Under the pieces are notes generated by a model. The model was not told where the DNA came from, did not search any database, and saw only the letters and a program-made list of their open reading frames with translations. Made by a program: the position numbers and the translations under genes. From the NCBI RefSeq assembly GCF_000423605.1, contig NZ_AUIH01000004.1, positions 124,001 through 188,000 of the forward strand: DNA of 64,000 nt, given 5' to 3'. This document shows, one piece after another, positions 1 through 7,776 of the stretch (positions within the stretch are counted from its first letter, which is position 1; every line of letters begins with the position of its first letter). Origin of the DNA: Saccharospirillum impatiens DSM 12546 (GTDB taxonomy: Bacteria; Pseudomonadota; Gammaproteobacteria; Pseudomonadales; Natronospirillaceae).

Positions 1-971
1 ACTGCATTCGGGAAGTAGGCTTCAACCTCTTCTTCAGTCGATTTCGGGTCGAACACCAACATGGAGGCCTGATAGGCATTAAAGCCTTCATAAACCCGCT
101 CAAGCAACTCGAACACCTTGAAACCCGGCGGACGGTAGGCTACTTCGCCAAAGTACATGGTGCCATCGCTGGTCACAAAGTACTCGGGGTGAATCAGCCC
201 GAATTCGATGTCAAACGTCTTGATCAACAGCTCAATCTGCCGAGTGATTTTCTCGCGATACGCTTCCAGCTCCGGAGAGGCCGGCACATAGACGGAATAG
301 CCAAGTTTGACGTACTCGGAGATGTTCAGGAAGCGGATTTTGCCGTTATGAATCCAGGCTTCAACCGCAAACTCCCAGCCATCCAGATGCGATTCCATCA
401 ACGACGGGAACTCTTCGTCCGGAATGCTGTCGACTTCATCCGGCGTACGAATCACCCGGTGCCCCAGACAACCAGCCTTATCAAAAGCCTTTACGTGAAT
501 CGGATCGTTCGGGTCACCATCGAGCTTCAACAACGTCTGGTTTACCCGCTTCAAAAAGCGAATGACGTCATCCCGATCGTGAGCTTCCTCGAAAATACCG
601 ACCCGAATACCACCGAGTTGCGCACGCCGCTTCATCAGCGATTTATCACGCATCAGCATGGCCTGCCCTAACAGACGGGGGTTATCGAGCAATACGGAGT
701 TAATCGCACCGGCCCACTCAACCGTTTCCTCAAATAGGGGAATGGAAACATCGACGCCCATTTCTTTAAGCGTCTGGGCAATTTCCATCGACCGGTCGTT
801 CAGCCGTTCGAAATTCCAGGGCACATAGGGAATATTGTGTTCAAGGCAATATTCTTCGGCCCAGTCAGGTGCGACAACGACGTAGCGTCTGTCGAATGCT
901 TCTGCAGCCTCAATCGCGTTAAGGCTCCAGCCCAGCAATGCTATGTAACCCTTGTTTGGATCTTTCTTCAT
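1..971 (-). CDS. ATP-grasp domain protein, 3' end outside the window
   Basis: About 323 codons are visible from an ATG at 971, and no stop is reached before base 1. A purine-rich AAAGAGG lies about 12 bases upstream of the ATG. The N-terminus (GYIALLGWS, residues 8-16) looks like the pre-ATP-grasp fold. The later segment with FGEVAYRPPG matches the family's metal/ATP-binding E-x-(N/Y)-R-x-x-G region. Members of this superfamily join a carboxylate to an amine or thiol using ATP, through an acyl-phosphate. The substrate here is unknown. It lies downstream of, and on the same strand as, a polyamine-type transporter, but a terminator at 1169-1206 separates them. It may therefore have its own promoter in 972-1168, where I found no clear consensus. 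A role in modifying an imported amine is only a guess. Confidence 0.8.
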   Translation of the reverse strand, partial: MKKDPNKGYIALLGWSLNAIEAAEAFDRRYVVVAPDWAEEYCLEHNIPYVPWNFERLNDRSMEIAQTLKEMGVDVSIPLFEETVEWAGAINSVLLDNPRLLGQAMLMRDKSLMKRRAQLGGIRVGIFEEAHDRDDVIRFLKRVNQTLLKLDGDPNDPIHVKAFDKAGCLGHRVIRTPDEVDSIPDEEFPSLMESHLDGWEFAVEAWIHNGKIRFLNISEYVKLGYSVYVPASPELEAYREKITRQIELLIKTFDIEFGLIHPEYFVTSDGTMYFGEVAYRPPGFKVFELLERVYEGFNAYQASMLVFDPKSTEEEVEAYFPNA

Positions 972-1168
972 AAGAGAAGCCTCTTTGATTGATAGATGGA
1001 TCCAACCTCTTTAGCGAGATCTGGTAATGCCCACCATACGCCAGTGAGCCGCGCAGGTACACCGAACACCGGGTGCAGTCATCGTTACGTCCGGTTGAAG
1101 AGGGCTCTGGAATGGGCATCGGAGGATGTTTGAATTTTTTTAAACCGGGGTAAAAAATAGAGGCAAAA

Positions 1169-1206
1169 CGCGGTAATCGCCAGTGCATTAATGCGCGATT
1201 ACCGCG
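1169..1206 (-). terminator. Rho-independent terminator after potC
   Basis: Perfect 12-base inverted repeat (1169-1180 with 1195-1206, 14-base loop), followed in the minus direction by TTTT and shortly after by a second T run (TATTTTTT). It sits 21 bases after the potC stop and should end the transporter transcript before the ATP-grasp gene. The rest of 972-1227 shows no convincing gene. Confidence 0.8.
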
Positions 1207-1227
1207 TGTCGAGGCGTTCAAACAGAC

Positions 1228-2034
1228 TCAGTCGAGTGCGTCTTTCTTTTTCTGTTCGCGACGACGTAACACTTCATAAGCCACCGCCAGAATCACCGTA
1301 ACCAGAATCATAATCAAGCCAAGTGCGTTGACCGCTGGCGTCAAACCGGTACGGACTTTGGTCGCGATATAGACCGTCAGTGTCGTATCGAATCCTCGAA
1401 CAAACAGCGTGGTGTTATAGTTCTCGAACGATTGCAGAAAGGCGATGACCGCCGCGGAGATAATGGCCGGCTTCAGGTAGGGCAGCAACACCCGGCGCAC
1501 AACCTGAGTATGGGTTGCCCCCAGACTGTAGGCGGCTCGCTCAAGGGTTCGGTCAAAGCGTTGCAGGCGCGCCAGCACCATCAACATGACATAGGCGGCG
1601 ATGAAGGTGGTTTGCGCGATAACCGTCAAGCCAATTCCCCCGCTAACCCCCAGGTTACGCCAGAAAATCAGGGTTGAAATGCCAATAATCACGCCCGGCG
1701 TCAGCAGCGGTGACAACATCAGACTGTAGTAGAAATTCTTCGCCTTCCCTTCATAGGTCGACAAAAACAAACCCGCCGATACACCAATCGGGACGGCCAA
1801 CGCCAGGACGCCCAGGCCCACGATGAAGCTGTTTAACAGGGCTTCCCACATGGCACCGTCGTTGGCCAGTTCGCCGAACCATCGCCAGGTCGTTTCCCGC
1901 CAGGGCCAGATCGTTGGAAAGCGACTGTCGTTGAACGTAGCGACCGACATGATCACCAGCGGCGTGAACAAATAGATGAAGAACACCACCAGATAAAAAC
2001 GAATGCTCCAATACATGAGTCGTTGCGAGGTCAT
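1228..2034 (-). CDS. potC: Polyamine-type ABC transporter permease PotC
   Basis: Inner-membrane permease of a spermidine/putrescine-type ABC importer, pairing with PotB and contacting the PotA ATPase. The start at 2034 (MTSQRLMYW) was chosen over an upstream in-frame ATG at 2097 because it gives a 4-base ATGA overlap with the potB stop, the usual translational coupling. That leaves 268 residues, a normal PotC length. About six hydrophobic segments are visible. The cytoplasmic EAA loop that docks onto the ATPase is seen at about residues 165-189 (ERAAYSLGA...LLPYLKP). It is the last gene of the potD-potA-potB-potC set. Substrate could be a polyamine or a related cationic amine; sequence alone does not decide. 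Confidence 0.9.
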   Translation of the reverse strand: MTSQRLMYWSIRFYLVVFFIYLFTPLVIMSVATFNDSRFPTIWPWRETTWRWFGELANDGAMWEALLNSFIVGLGVLALAVPIGVSAGLFLSTYEGKAKNFYYSLMLSPLLTPGVIIGISTLIFWRNLGVSGGIGLTVIAQTTFIAAYVMLMVLARLQRFDRTLERAAYSLGATHTQVVRRVLLPYLKPAIISAAVIAFLQSFENYNTTLFVRGFDTTLTVYIATKVRTGLTPAVNALGLIMILVTVILAVAYEVLRRREQKKKDALD

Positions 2035-2918
2035 TTTCCAATATCCCCCAGGCCTATGCGGAATACTTTCATGATCGCGGCTATAAACCCGATGCACAAA
2101 ATCAACAATACAAAGGCGTAAGCCGCCCCCATGTTCCAGTTACCGCCTTCAAAGAACCAGTTGTAGATGATCTGAGTGAACCAGCGACTGCCCGGAGAGC
2201 CCAGCAGAGCGGGCACCGCGTAACTGCCCGCAGCCAGCATAAACACCATGATACAGCCGGTGGCGATGCCGGGTTTTGCATGTGGAATGACAATGCGCCA
2301 GTGAATGCGAATTAGCCCGGCTCCAAGGTTCCGGGCCGCCCTGACCTGATTGTTGTCCAGGCTTTCAATCGCATTGTAGAGCGGAAATACCATGAACAGA
2401 ATGTAGGCGTACACCATGCCGATCAGCACCCCGCCATCACCGGATAAAAAGCGAATGGGCCGGTCGATGAACCCCATCCCCAGTAACAGGGCATTCAGAG
2501 GCCCCTGAAACGACAGAATCAGGTACCAGGAAAAGGTTCGCAGAATCTCGTTGATCCAATAGGGAATCACCAGCAACAGTGCGATCAGCATCACCTGTTT
2601 GGCGGTTGCCAGTTGCGCCAGAAAATACGCAACCGGGTAAGAAACCATCAGCGTCAGCAGGGTCACCAGAATGCTGGACCAGATGGTCTTGAAAAAAATG
2701 GTCCGGTGAATGTCATTACCAACCAGGGTCTGATAATTACCCAGCGTATACACATCCTCCGGGCCCCCTAGCTGGCTCGGGATCAAGTTGGGTTTGAACG
2801 AGTAGTCGATCATGATCAGTTGCGGCAACAGCACCAGAACAATCAGCCAGAACCACAACAACAGCAGAACCACCAGCGTCATTGGCCCGCCAAATCGGGC
2901 GGTCAGTTGCTTAATCAT
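2031..2918 (-). CDS. potB: Polyamine-type ABC transporter permease PotB
   Basis: 295-residue inner-membrane permease, partner of PotC. Hydrophobic segments start at about residue 13, and the EAA loop is at about 190-218 (NNQVRAARNLGAG...IPHAKPGI). Its ATG lies inside the end of potA (8-base overlap) and its stop overlaps the potC start by 4 bases, so the three genes are tightly coupled. The family (binding-protein-dependent transport permeases, PotB/PotH type) imports polyamines. The N-terminal part carries a large periplasmic loop between the first two segments, as in the family. Confidence 0.92.
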   Translation of the reverse strand: MIKQLTARFGGPMTLVVLLLLWFWLIVLVLLPQLIMIDYSFKPNLIPSQLGGPEDVYTLGNYQTLVGNDIHRTIFFKTIWSSILVTLLTLMVSYPVAYFLAQLATAKQVMLIALLLVIPYWINEILRTFSWYLILSFQGPLNALLLGMGFIDRPIRFLSGDGGVLIGMVYAYILFMVFPLYNAIESLDNNQVRAARNLGAGLIRIHWRIVIPHAKPGIATGCIMVFMLAAGSYAVPALLGSPGSRWFTQIIYNWFFEGGNWNMGAAYAFVLLILCIGFIAAIMKVFRIGLGDIGK

Positions 2919-4011
2919 GGATTGTCTCCAAAGGACCGTCCTCTGGCAGCACCACGGTTTCCTCTGTTTTAAAACCCAGTGAAAGGTTAGCTCCCTGCTC
3001 TACCTGGCCGCCATAAGCACGCTGATCGGCCTGGACGTGCACCATTGACGTCAATTGCGCGTGGCGCGTTTCCAGAGTCAGATGGGCACCTTCAAAATTA
3101 ACGGTTTCAACACTGACATCCAGACGGTTCGTGTCCTGATCGGTCGCCGCTTTCAGACTCTCGGGCCGCACATAAAGGCCGCACGGCTGGCCGGGTTCCA
3201 GTTGGCCACCCAGTTGACCTCTGAATTGCCCCGCTGCGCCGCAATCGACAAGCACCTGGTCACCGTCGACGGCAACGACTTTACCCGGCAACCGGTTATT
3301 CTCGCCCACAAACTCGGCGACGAAGGCGGTTTTGGGTTTGCGATAGAGCTCGATAGGGGTATCTACCTGCTGCAAGCGACCAGCAGACATGACCGCAACC
3401 CGGTCAGACATGGTCAGCGCTTCGCCCTGATCGTGAGTAATGTAGATAAAGGTAATTTCCGTGCGCCGCTGAATTTCTTTCAGTTCGGTACGCATATGCT
3501 GGCGCAGTTTAAGGTCCAGCGCCGACAAGGGCTCATCCAACAGCAACACCTTGGGTTCGACTGCCAACGCCCGGGCAATGGCTACCCGTTGCTTCTGCCC
3601 GCCAGACAGATCATCAATCCGGTACTGGCCACTGTGTGGCAAATCCACCAGCTCCAGCAACCGATCCGAGACTTTACGCCGCTCGGCTTTGCTGACGCCC
3701 CGTACCTCAAGGCCAAACTCGATGTTCTCTGCCACGCTCATGAGCGGAAACAACGCCAGATTCTGGAAAATCATGGACGTGGGTCGCTTGTTGGCGGGCA
3801 CGGCCCCCATGGGTTCATTGCCAATGCTGATCGACCCGGTGGTGGGCTCCAGAAAGCCACTGACGATGTTCAATAACGTCGTTTTACCGCAGCCCGAAGG
3901 GCCCAGAAAACTGAAAAATTCGCCGGACTGAATGTCCAGGTCCAGCGGGTGTACGGCTGTAAAATCGCCGAATTTCATAGAAATGTTGTCAAGATGGACT
4001 CGACTGTCCAT
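2911..4011 (-). CDS. potA: Polyamine-type ABC transporter ATPase PotA
   Basis: 366 residues. Walker A GPSGCGKTT is at 37-45, the ABC signature LSGGQ at 135-139 and Walker B LLLDE at 156-160, followed by the D-loop SALD. A C-terminal TOBE-type regulatory domain occupies about 280-355. It powers import through PotB/PotC from the cytoplasmic face. A purine-rich AGGAAG lies upstream of the ATG. It follows the potD-like gene after a 128-base gap that contains a strong hairpin (4081-4100), an arrangement that usually lets the binding protein be made in excess of the ATPase and permeases. Confidence 0.95.
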   Translation of the reverse strand: MDSRVHLDNISMKFGDFTAVHPLDLDIQSGEFFSFLGPSGCGKTTLLNIVSGFLEPTTGSISIGNEPMGAVPANKRPTSMIFQNLALFPLMSVAENIEFGLEVRGVSKAERRKVSDRLLELVDLPHSGQYRIDDLSGGQKQRVAIARALAVEPKVLLLDEPLSALDLKLRQHMRTELKEIQRRTEITFIYITHDQGEALTMSDRVAVMSAGRLQQVDTPIELYRKPKTAFVAEFVGENNRLPGKVVAVDGDQVLVDCGAAGQFRGQLGGQLEPGQPCGLYVRPESLKAATDQDTNRLDVSVETVNFEGAHLTLETRHAQLTSMVHVQADQRAYGGQVEQGANLSLGFKTEETVVLPEDGPLETIHD

Positions 4012-4080
4012 AACCGTTACTTCCTGTCTAAGCGTCCCTGGTGCTTACAAGAATCAGGCCTTCCATCCCGGAACGACCAA

Positions 4081-4100
4081 AGCCCCGCACGGGCGGGGCT
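4081..4100 (-). terminator. Hairpin between potD-like gene and potA
   Basis: Perfect 8-base GC-rich arms (AGCCCCGC and GCGGGGCT) around a 4-base loop. In the minus direction only TTT follows, so it is probably a partial terminator or a 3' stabilising hairpin for the upstream binding-protein mRNA rather than a full stop. Confidence 0.65.
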
Positions 4101-4139
4101 GTATTGAATCCGCTGGAACAGCGGGTCTGTTCAGATCAA

Positions 4140-5252
4140 TCAGGCTGACAGGTAGCGGTCCTGGTACTCGTTGCGGATCGACACATACCAGGGCTCCTGG
4201 ATGGGCCACCACCACAGGTTAGCCAGATCCTGAGCCGTGTAGGAATTGGTAAAGAAGTCCTTGGTCGCTTGCGGCAACAAGGCTTCGGCACCCCGTGCCG
4301 TCGAGTTATAGCCGGTAGCTTTCACAAACATGGCACCCGCTTCGGGGGTGTAGTACCAGTTGATGAATTCGTAGACCGCATCGACGTTCTGGGCGTTCTT
4401 GGGAATAACAAAGCCTTCCATCCAGGCCAGTGCGCCCTCTTTCGGCGCCGCATAAGCGATCGGCTGACCTTCCTGGATCAGGTTGAAGGCGGTGCTGTCC
4501 CAGGTTTGACCAGCTACCGCACCGTTTGTGCGGAACGCGCCCTGGGCTTCGTTTTCTGTGTTCCAGAACTGGGCAATCATGCTCTTGTGCTCAACGGCCA
4601 CTTTGACGATTTCCTCAAAGTTGGCACGCGCAGCGGCTTCTGTTTGGAACATGTCGAGCAAGGGGAATGGCAGCTTACCCTGCTGTTCGAGCCACAGGCC
4701 GATGCCGATCAGGGCCGAGTGGCCGCGCACGGTAACACCGGTTCCATGATCAGGGTTCCACAGATCCCCGTAGCTCAAATTGTTGCGATCGATGCTGGAG
4801 TAGTCGGTGTGGTAGGCAATCGCCTCGGTGCCCCAGTCTGATGGTGCAAAATAACGCTGGCCATCGACAACACCACCCACTTCTGAGCCTTCGATCGAGC
4901 TTTCAAGCGCGCCATCCCAATTAATGCGGCTGGTATCCAGTGCCTGGACCAGATCAAAATCGACATAACCCGGAACCCGGTCGACTGTCGGCATGATGAT
5001 GTCGAAGCCTGAGCCGTCGGTAGCCCGCAAGCTGTTCATCAATTCATCGTTGGTGCCATAGGGGGTGAAAGTCGCATTGATACCCGTTTTTTCACGGAAA
5101 TCATTCAGCATTTCGTCGGTGATATACCCCGCCCAGGCGTAGATTCGCAGTTCCTGGCTCTCGGCCAGTGCCCGGTTGATGTAGAAGGGGCTGGCAGCCA
5201 TTGCACCAGCTGCCATGGATGTTTTTATAAACTTCCGTCTTGTAAATGTCAT
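4140..5252 (-). CDS. potD: Polyamine-type periplasmic binding protein with Tat signal
   Basis: 370-residue extracellular solute-binding protein of the PotD/PotF (spermidine/putrescine) family: the mature start ELRIYAWAGYITDEML matches the family's opening strand and helix. Unlike most PotD proteins, the signal is of the twin-arginine type: TRRKFIK at residues 4-10, a mild hydrophobic stretch, and a likely cleavage site after ALA at residue 30. It would deliver its ligand to PotBC in the inner membrane. It is the first gene of the cluster, with a promoter candidate at 5361-5388. The ligand may be a polyamine or another amine. The potD symbol is by family and context. Confidence 0.88.
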   Translation of the reverse strand: MTFTRRKFIKTSMAAGAMAASPFYINRALAESQELRIYAWAGYITDEMLNDFREKTGINATFTPYGTNDELMNSLRATDGSGFDIIMPTVDRVPGYVDFDLVQALDTSRINWDGALESSIEGSEVGGVVDGQRYFAPSDWGTEAIAYHTDYSSIDRNNLSYGDLWNPDHGTGVTVRGHSALIGIGLWLEQQGKLPFPLLDMFQTEAAARANFEEIVKVAVEHKSMIAQFWNTENEAQGAFRTNGAVAGQTWDSTAFNLIQEGQPIAYAAPKEGALAWMEGFVIPKNAQNVDAVYEFINWYYTPEAGAMFVKATGYNSTARGAEALLPQATKDFFTNSYTAQDLANLWWWPIQEPWYVSIRNEYQDRYLSA

Positions 5253-5346
5253 GGTCCCACTCCTGTTGTCTTTCTCGAGAATTCTTTACACACGTACTGG
5301 TCAGTCTCAGTGTGTGAACAGCGCTGAATAAACTGAGCGCGCTTTT

Positions 5347-5362
5347 TTGAACAAGCGTTCAA
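5347..5362. promoter_or_regulatory. Palindromic operator candidate upstream of potD
   Basis: TTGAAC-AAGC-GTTCAA, perfect 6-base arms. Its last two bases overlap the proposed -10 of the potD promoter and the rest lies just downstream of it. The AAC...GTT pattern is typical of operators for TetR-like dimers. No such regulator gene is in the window. Confidence 0.5.
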
Positions 5363-5388
5363 TATAGAATCTAATATAAATATGACAA
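5361..5388 (-). promoter_or_regulatory. Sigma-70 promoter candidate for the pot cluster
   Basis: On the minus strand: TTGTCA (5383-5388), 16-base spacer, TATATT (5361-5366), in an AT-rich patch about 110 bases before the potD start. It is the only good match in 5253-5519. The rest of that gap shows no gene. Confidence 0.55.
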
Positions 5389-5519
5389 GAATGTGATGTT
5401 TTTATGTCATTTTTTTGTTTTTCCTCCGTTCATTGGTGAATCCGGGCCACCGCTAGACGCCCTCAGCCTCCCATTGATGAATAGCAGTGACAGAAAATAC
5501 TTACAACACAAAAGAATGA

Positions 5520-7421
5520 TCACGTCGATTCCAGGCCCCGGCGCCATAGATTCGCCTCTGCCTGACGTCGCTTGACCAGCCCGGAACCCGACCCCCAAAG
5601 TCGCTTCATGGCCACAATTTCATCCTCCACGCCAATCAGAATGGCGTGCCAGCGTTGCGTGTCTGCCGAGGCCTGCTCCGCTTGCACCAGCAACGTCTGA
5701 ATGGCTTTCATTTCACGTCGGGTATCGCCACGCAGCGACGCCCCCCGATTGAATACAAGGCTGACCAGAACGGCACGACACAGCGGCGGCAACCGGTCCA
5801 GTGATGGGTAGATACTCTGCGTCAGTTGGTAATAACGTGGCAGCGTTGTGGCGGTATACACCTGCCAGGCCAGATTGAACGGAACATCAATACCCACCGC
5901 TTTTAATGCCCTGGCCCGCTTTTTGGTGCCGGCTTTGCCGATGTCCAGTGCCAGCACCTTGAACACAGCCGGTGGCAACACCGACGCCCAGTCCCGTTTG
6001 AAATCTTCAAGAGTGTTCATGCGCAGGTCGTAACCCAGCCCAATGGTAATGCCGCTGGCTTCTCCCGGGTAATGCGGCCAGCGGGTGTGATCCTGATAAA
6101 AGGCCAGGCCACCAGTCTCTTCCCGGGCAATAAAGGCGACACCTTCTGTTGGCAGCGGTGGAAACGGTTCTGGCAGGGCCTCCAGCCACTGCCACAATGC
6201 CTCATCCACCACGCCCGACTGAGGCTGATCGGCCCAAGCCTGACAATGAGTGACCGCCTGTTCGGTACCTGGGCCGAAGGCACCGTCCGGCACCAGCATT
6301 GTCCCGGCCCGGTTCATCAGTGCCTGAAGCGTTACAACGGCTTCCCCTGTGGCGCCGCGCTGCAACAACACACGCGGCACTCGTGCTTCGGGTAACCGGT
6401 TTGGCGGCGCGTTTGCCGGGTCTTCAAACCAGCCAAGAAACGTCTCCGCACCCTCTATGCCCTGCTCTATCAACGCCAGCTTCTTAGAGCCAGACAAGCC
6501 AAAATCAGTCGTTTCGACATCAAGCGTGTCTATGTAGAGCGTTCTCTTCCAATCATCGCCATGCAGGTGCTGGTTTTCCTGCACACGCAGCAGTGATCGG
6601 ACCAGGCTTTTAGCGTAGCCACCAAAATCGGTTACCGGTTCACTGCGTGGTGCTTCGTCGTAACGAAAAATCCCGATGTCCTCCCGGGTTTCCAACCGTA
6701 GGCCCAGTGTTTGGCGGTTGTAGACGTAAGGGCTGCGCCCGGGACGCTCCAGAAGAAACCGGTGGTTTTCGTGTTCGTAATAGTCTGCCCGGCGGGCGGC
6801 TTCCGGCTCATTAGCCATATCGATATAGCGTTCACGGTCAAAGAGCTTGACCGGGTAGTTGAGCAGAACGCCGCCATCAACGTAGACGTCATCACGTGGG
6901 CCAAAGCGCACTGCCCGGTAAAACAAGGGAATCGACATGCTGATGCGTACCGCCTCTGCCAACGGCATATCAGCGTGTCGCTCGCGGGAAAATACTTCGC
7001 TATAGCCAGTCGACAAATTGGTGCCAACCACAAACAGATCGGGTTGCCCGGCCGCTGCCAGATCGGCAAAGGTGGCCCGGGCATCGCCCAGTTGCTGTTT
7101 GATGTAGCCACCCACCCAGTCGGCAAAATAGTCGCCCCTGTTCCAGCCAAACTCCGTCCAGAGGCGCTTCATATCGCGAATGAACAGAAAGGAGTTATCC
7201 ATAAAAGCGTTGAAGTCAGCTGAGTTGATGATCGACCGCTGGGTCTTGATGTCATAGCCGAGCGCAAACATCAGCGCATTGATGGCCCCGGCGCTGGTTC
7301 CACCCACGCGGGTGATGTGATCCAGGTAGCCCCGACGGGCAAGCACCTGCATGGCGCCGACATAGGCGATGCCCTTAACACCCCCGCCCTCGAACACAAG
7401 ATTTCTGAATTGTGCCGTCAC
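5520..7421 (-). CDS. Patatin phospholipase fused to PG-binding and lysozyme-like domains
   Basis: 633 residues from a GTG at 7421 with GGGAG spaced well upstream. Residues 5-310 are a patatin-like lipid acyl hydrolase: oxyanion loop GGGVKG (12-17), nucleophile elbow GTSAG with Ser43, and the catalytic-dyad Asp in DGG (182-184). About 350-415 resemble a PG_binding_1 domain (LQRGATGEAVVTLQALMN, then DGAFGPGTEQAV). From 427 to the end is a lysozyme-like domain: EETGG (434-438) supplies a candidate catalytic Glu, and GITIGLGYDL (457-466) matches the glycine-rich T-I-G-x-G block of phage lysozymes and pesticin. No signal peptide is visible. Patatin effectors and muramidases are both known toxins or lytic enzymes, but this combination is not one I recognise. 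Cellular location, export route and target are unknown. The next gene upstream is also lysozyme-like. Confidence 0.8.
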   Translation of the reverse strand: MTAQFRNLVFEGGGVKGIAYVGAMQVLARRGYLDHITRVGGTSAGAINALMFALGYDIKTQRSIINSADFNAFMDNSFLFIRDMKRLWTEFGWNRGDYFADWVGGYIKQQLGDARATFADLAAAGQPDLFVVGTNLSTGYSEVFSRERHADMPLAEAVRISMSIPLFYRAVRFGPRDDVYVDGGVLLNYPVKLFDRERYIDMANEPEAARRADYYEHENHRFLLERPGRSPYVYNRQTLGLRLETREDIGIFRYDEAPRSEPVTDFGGYAKSLVRSLLRVQENQHLHGDDWKRTLYIDTLDVETTDFGLSGSKKLALIEQGIEGAETFLGWFEDPANAPPNRLPEARVPRVLLQRGATGEAVVTLQALMNRAGTMLVPDGAFGPGTEQAVTHCQAWADQPQSGVVDEALWQWLEALPEPFPPLPTEGVAFIAREETGGLAFYQDHTRWPHYPGEASGITIGLGYDLRMNTLEDFKRDWASVLPPAVFKVLALDIGKAGTKKRARALKAVGIDVPFNLAWQVYTATTLPRYYQLTQSIYPSLDRLPPLCRAVLVSLVFNRGASLRGDTRREMKAIQTLLVQAEQASADTQRWHAILIGVEDEIVAMKRLWGSGSGLVKRRQAEANLWRRGLEST

Positions 7422-7452
7422 TGTGATCTCCCGTTTGCGACAATGGTTAACG

Positions 7453-7638
7453 ACTCACGTTTCGCAGTTCGCCGAACAAACGAGCGACGGCTGCCGGGTG
7501 TGTCCCTGTGGGGTAGTCCGCAGCAGGGATGCTGCGGCCTAGGCTCCATGGACGGATTTACGCCGACCCCACAGGGACACACCCGGTGGCCGTCGCGGGC
7601 CAGAGCCGCCTGGCCAAACCGAACTGCGAAACGTGAGT
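7453..7638 (+). repeat. Class 1 long-hairpin repeat, copy A
   Basis: Outer arms of 19 perfectly paired bases (7453-7471 with 7620-7638), a middle 8-base pair (7484-7491 with 7589-7596) and an inner 21-base perfect stem (7494-7514 with 7566-7586), closing on a 51-base head (7515-7565). The head holds CCGCAGCA-GGGA-TGCTGCGG, then CTAGGCTCCATGG. The same head recurs at 10927 and, reversed, at 42335. It fills most of the 355-base gap 7422-7776, in which I see no gene. Confidence 0.9.
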
Positions 7639-7776
7639 TAAACAATATAAGTGGGAGTCGTACTGCGAGGCATGTCTGCTCGAATCCCTGAACAGCTCAG
7701 ACACTCGATTTGGACGAGTCTGTCTGAATCGTGATCAAGTATAGAAGGCAATTTGAAAATTTCAGGCAAGGTTGGA

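Noticed and set aside
919-1221. 100-codon open frame on the minus strand between potC and the ATP-grasp gene
   Set aside because: It spans the potC terminator and overlaps the ATP-grasp start in another frame; no ribosome-binding site or family resemblance.
7453-7638. Possible insertion sequence or CRISPR unit
   Set aside because: No transposase gene, target duplication or spaced direct repeats; the element is a nested inverted repeat with a conserved head.
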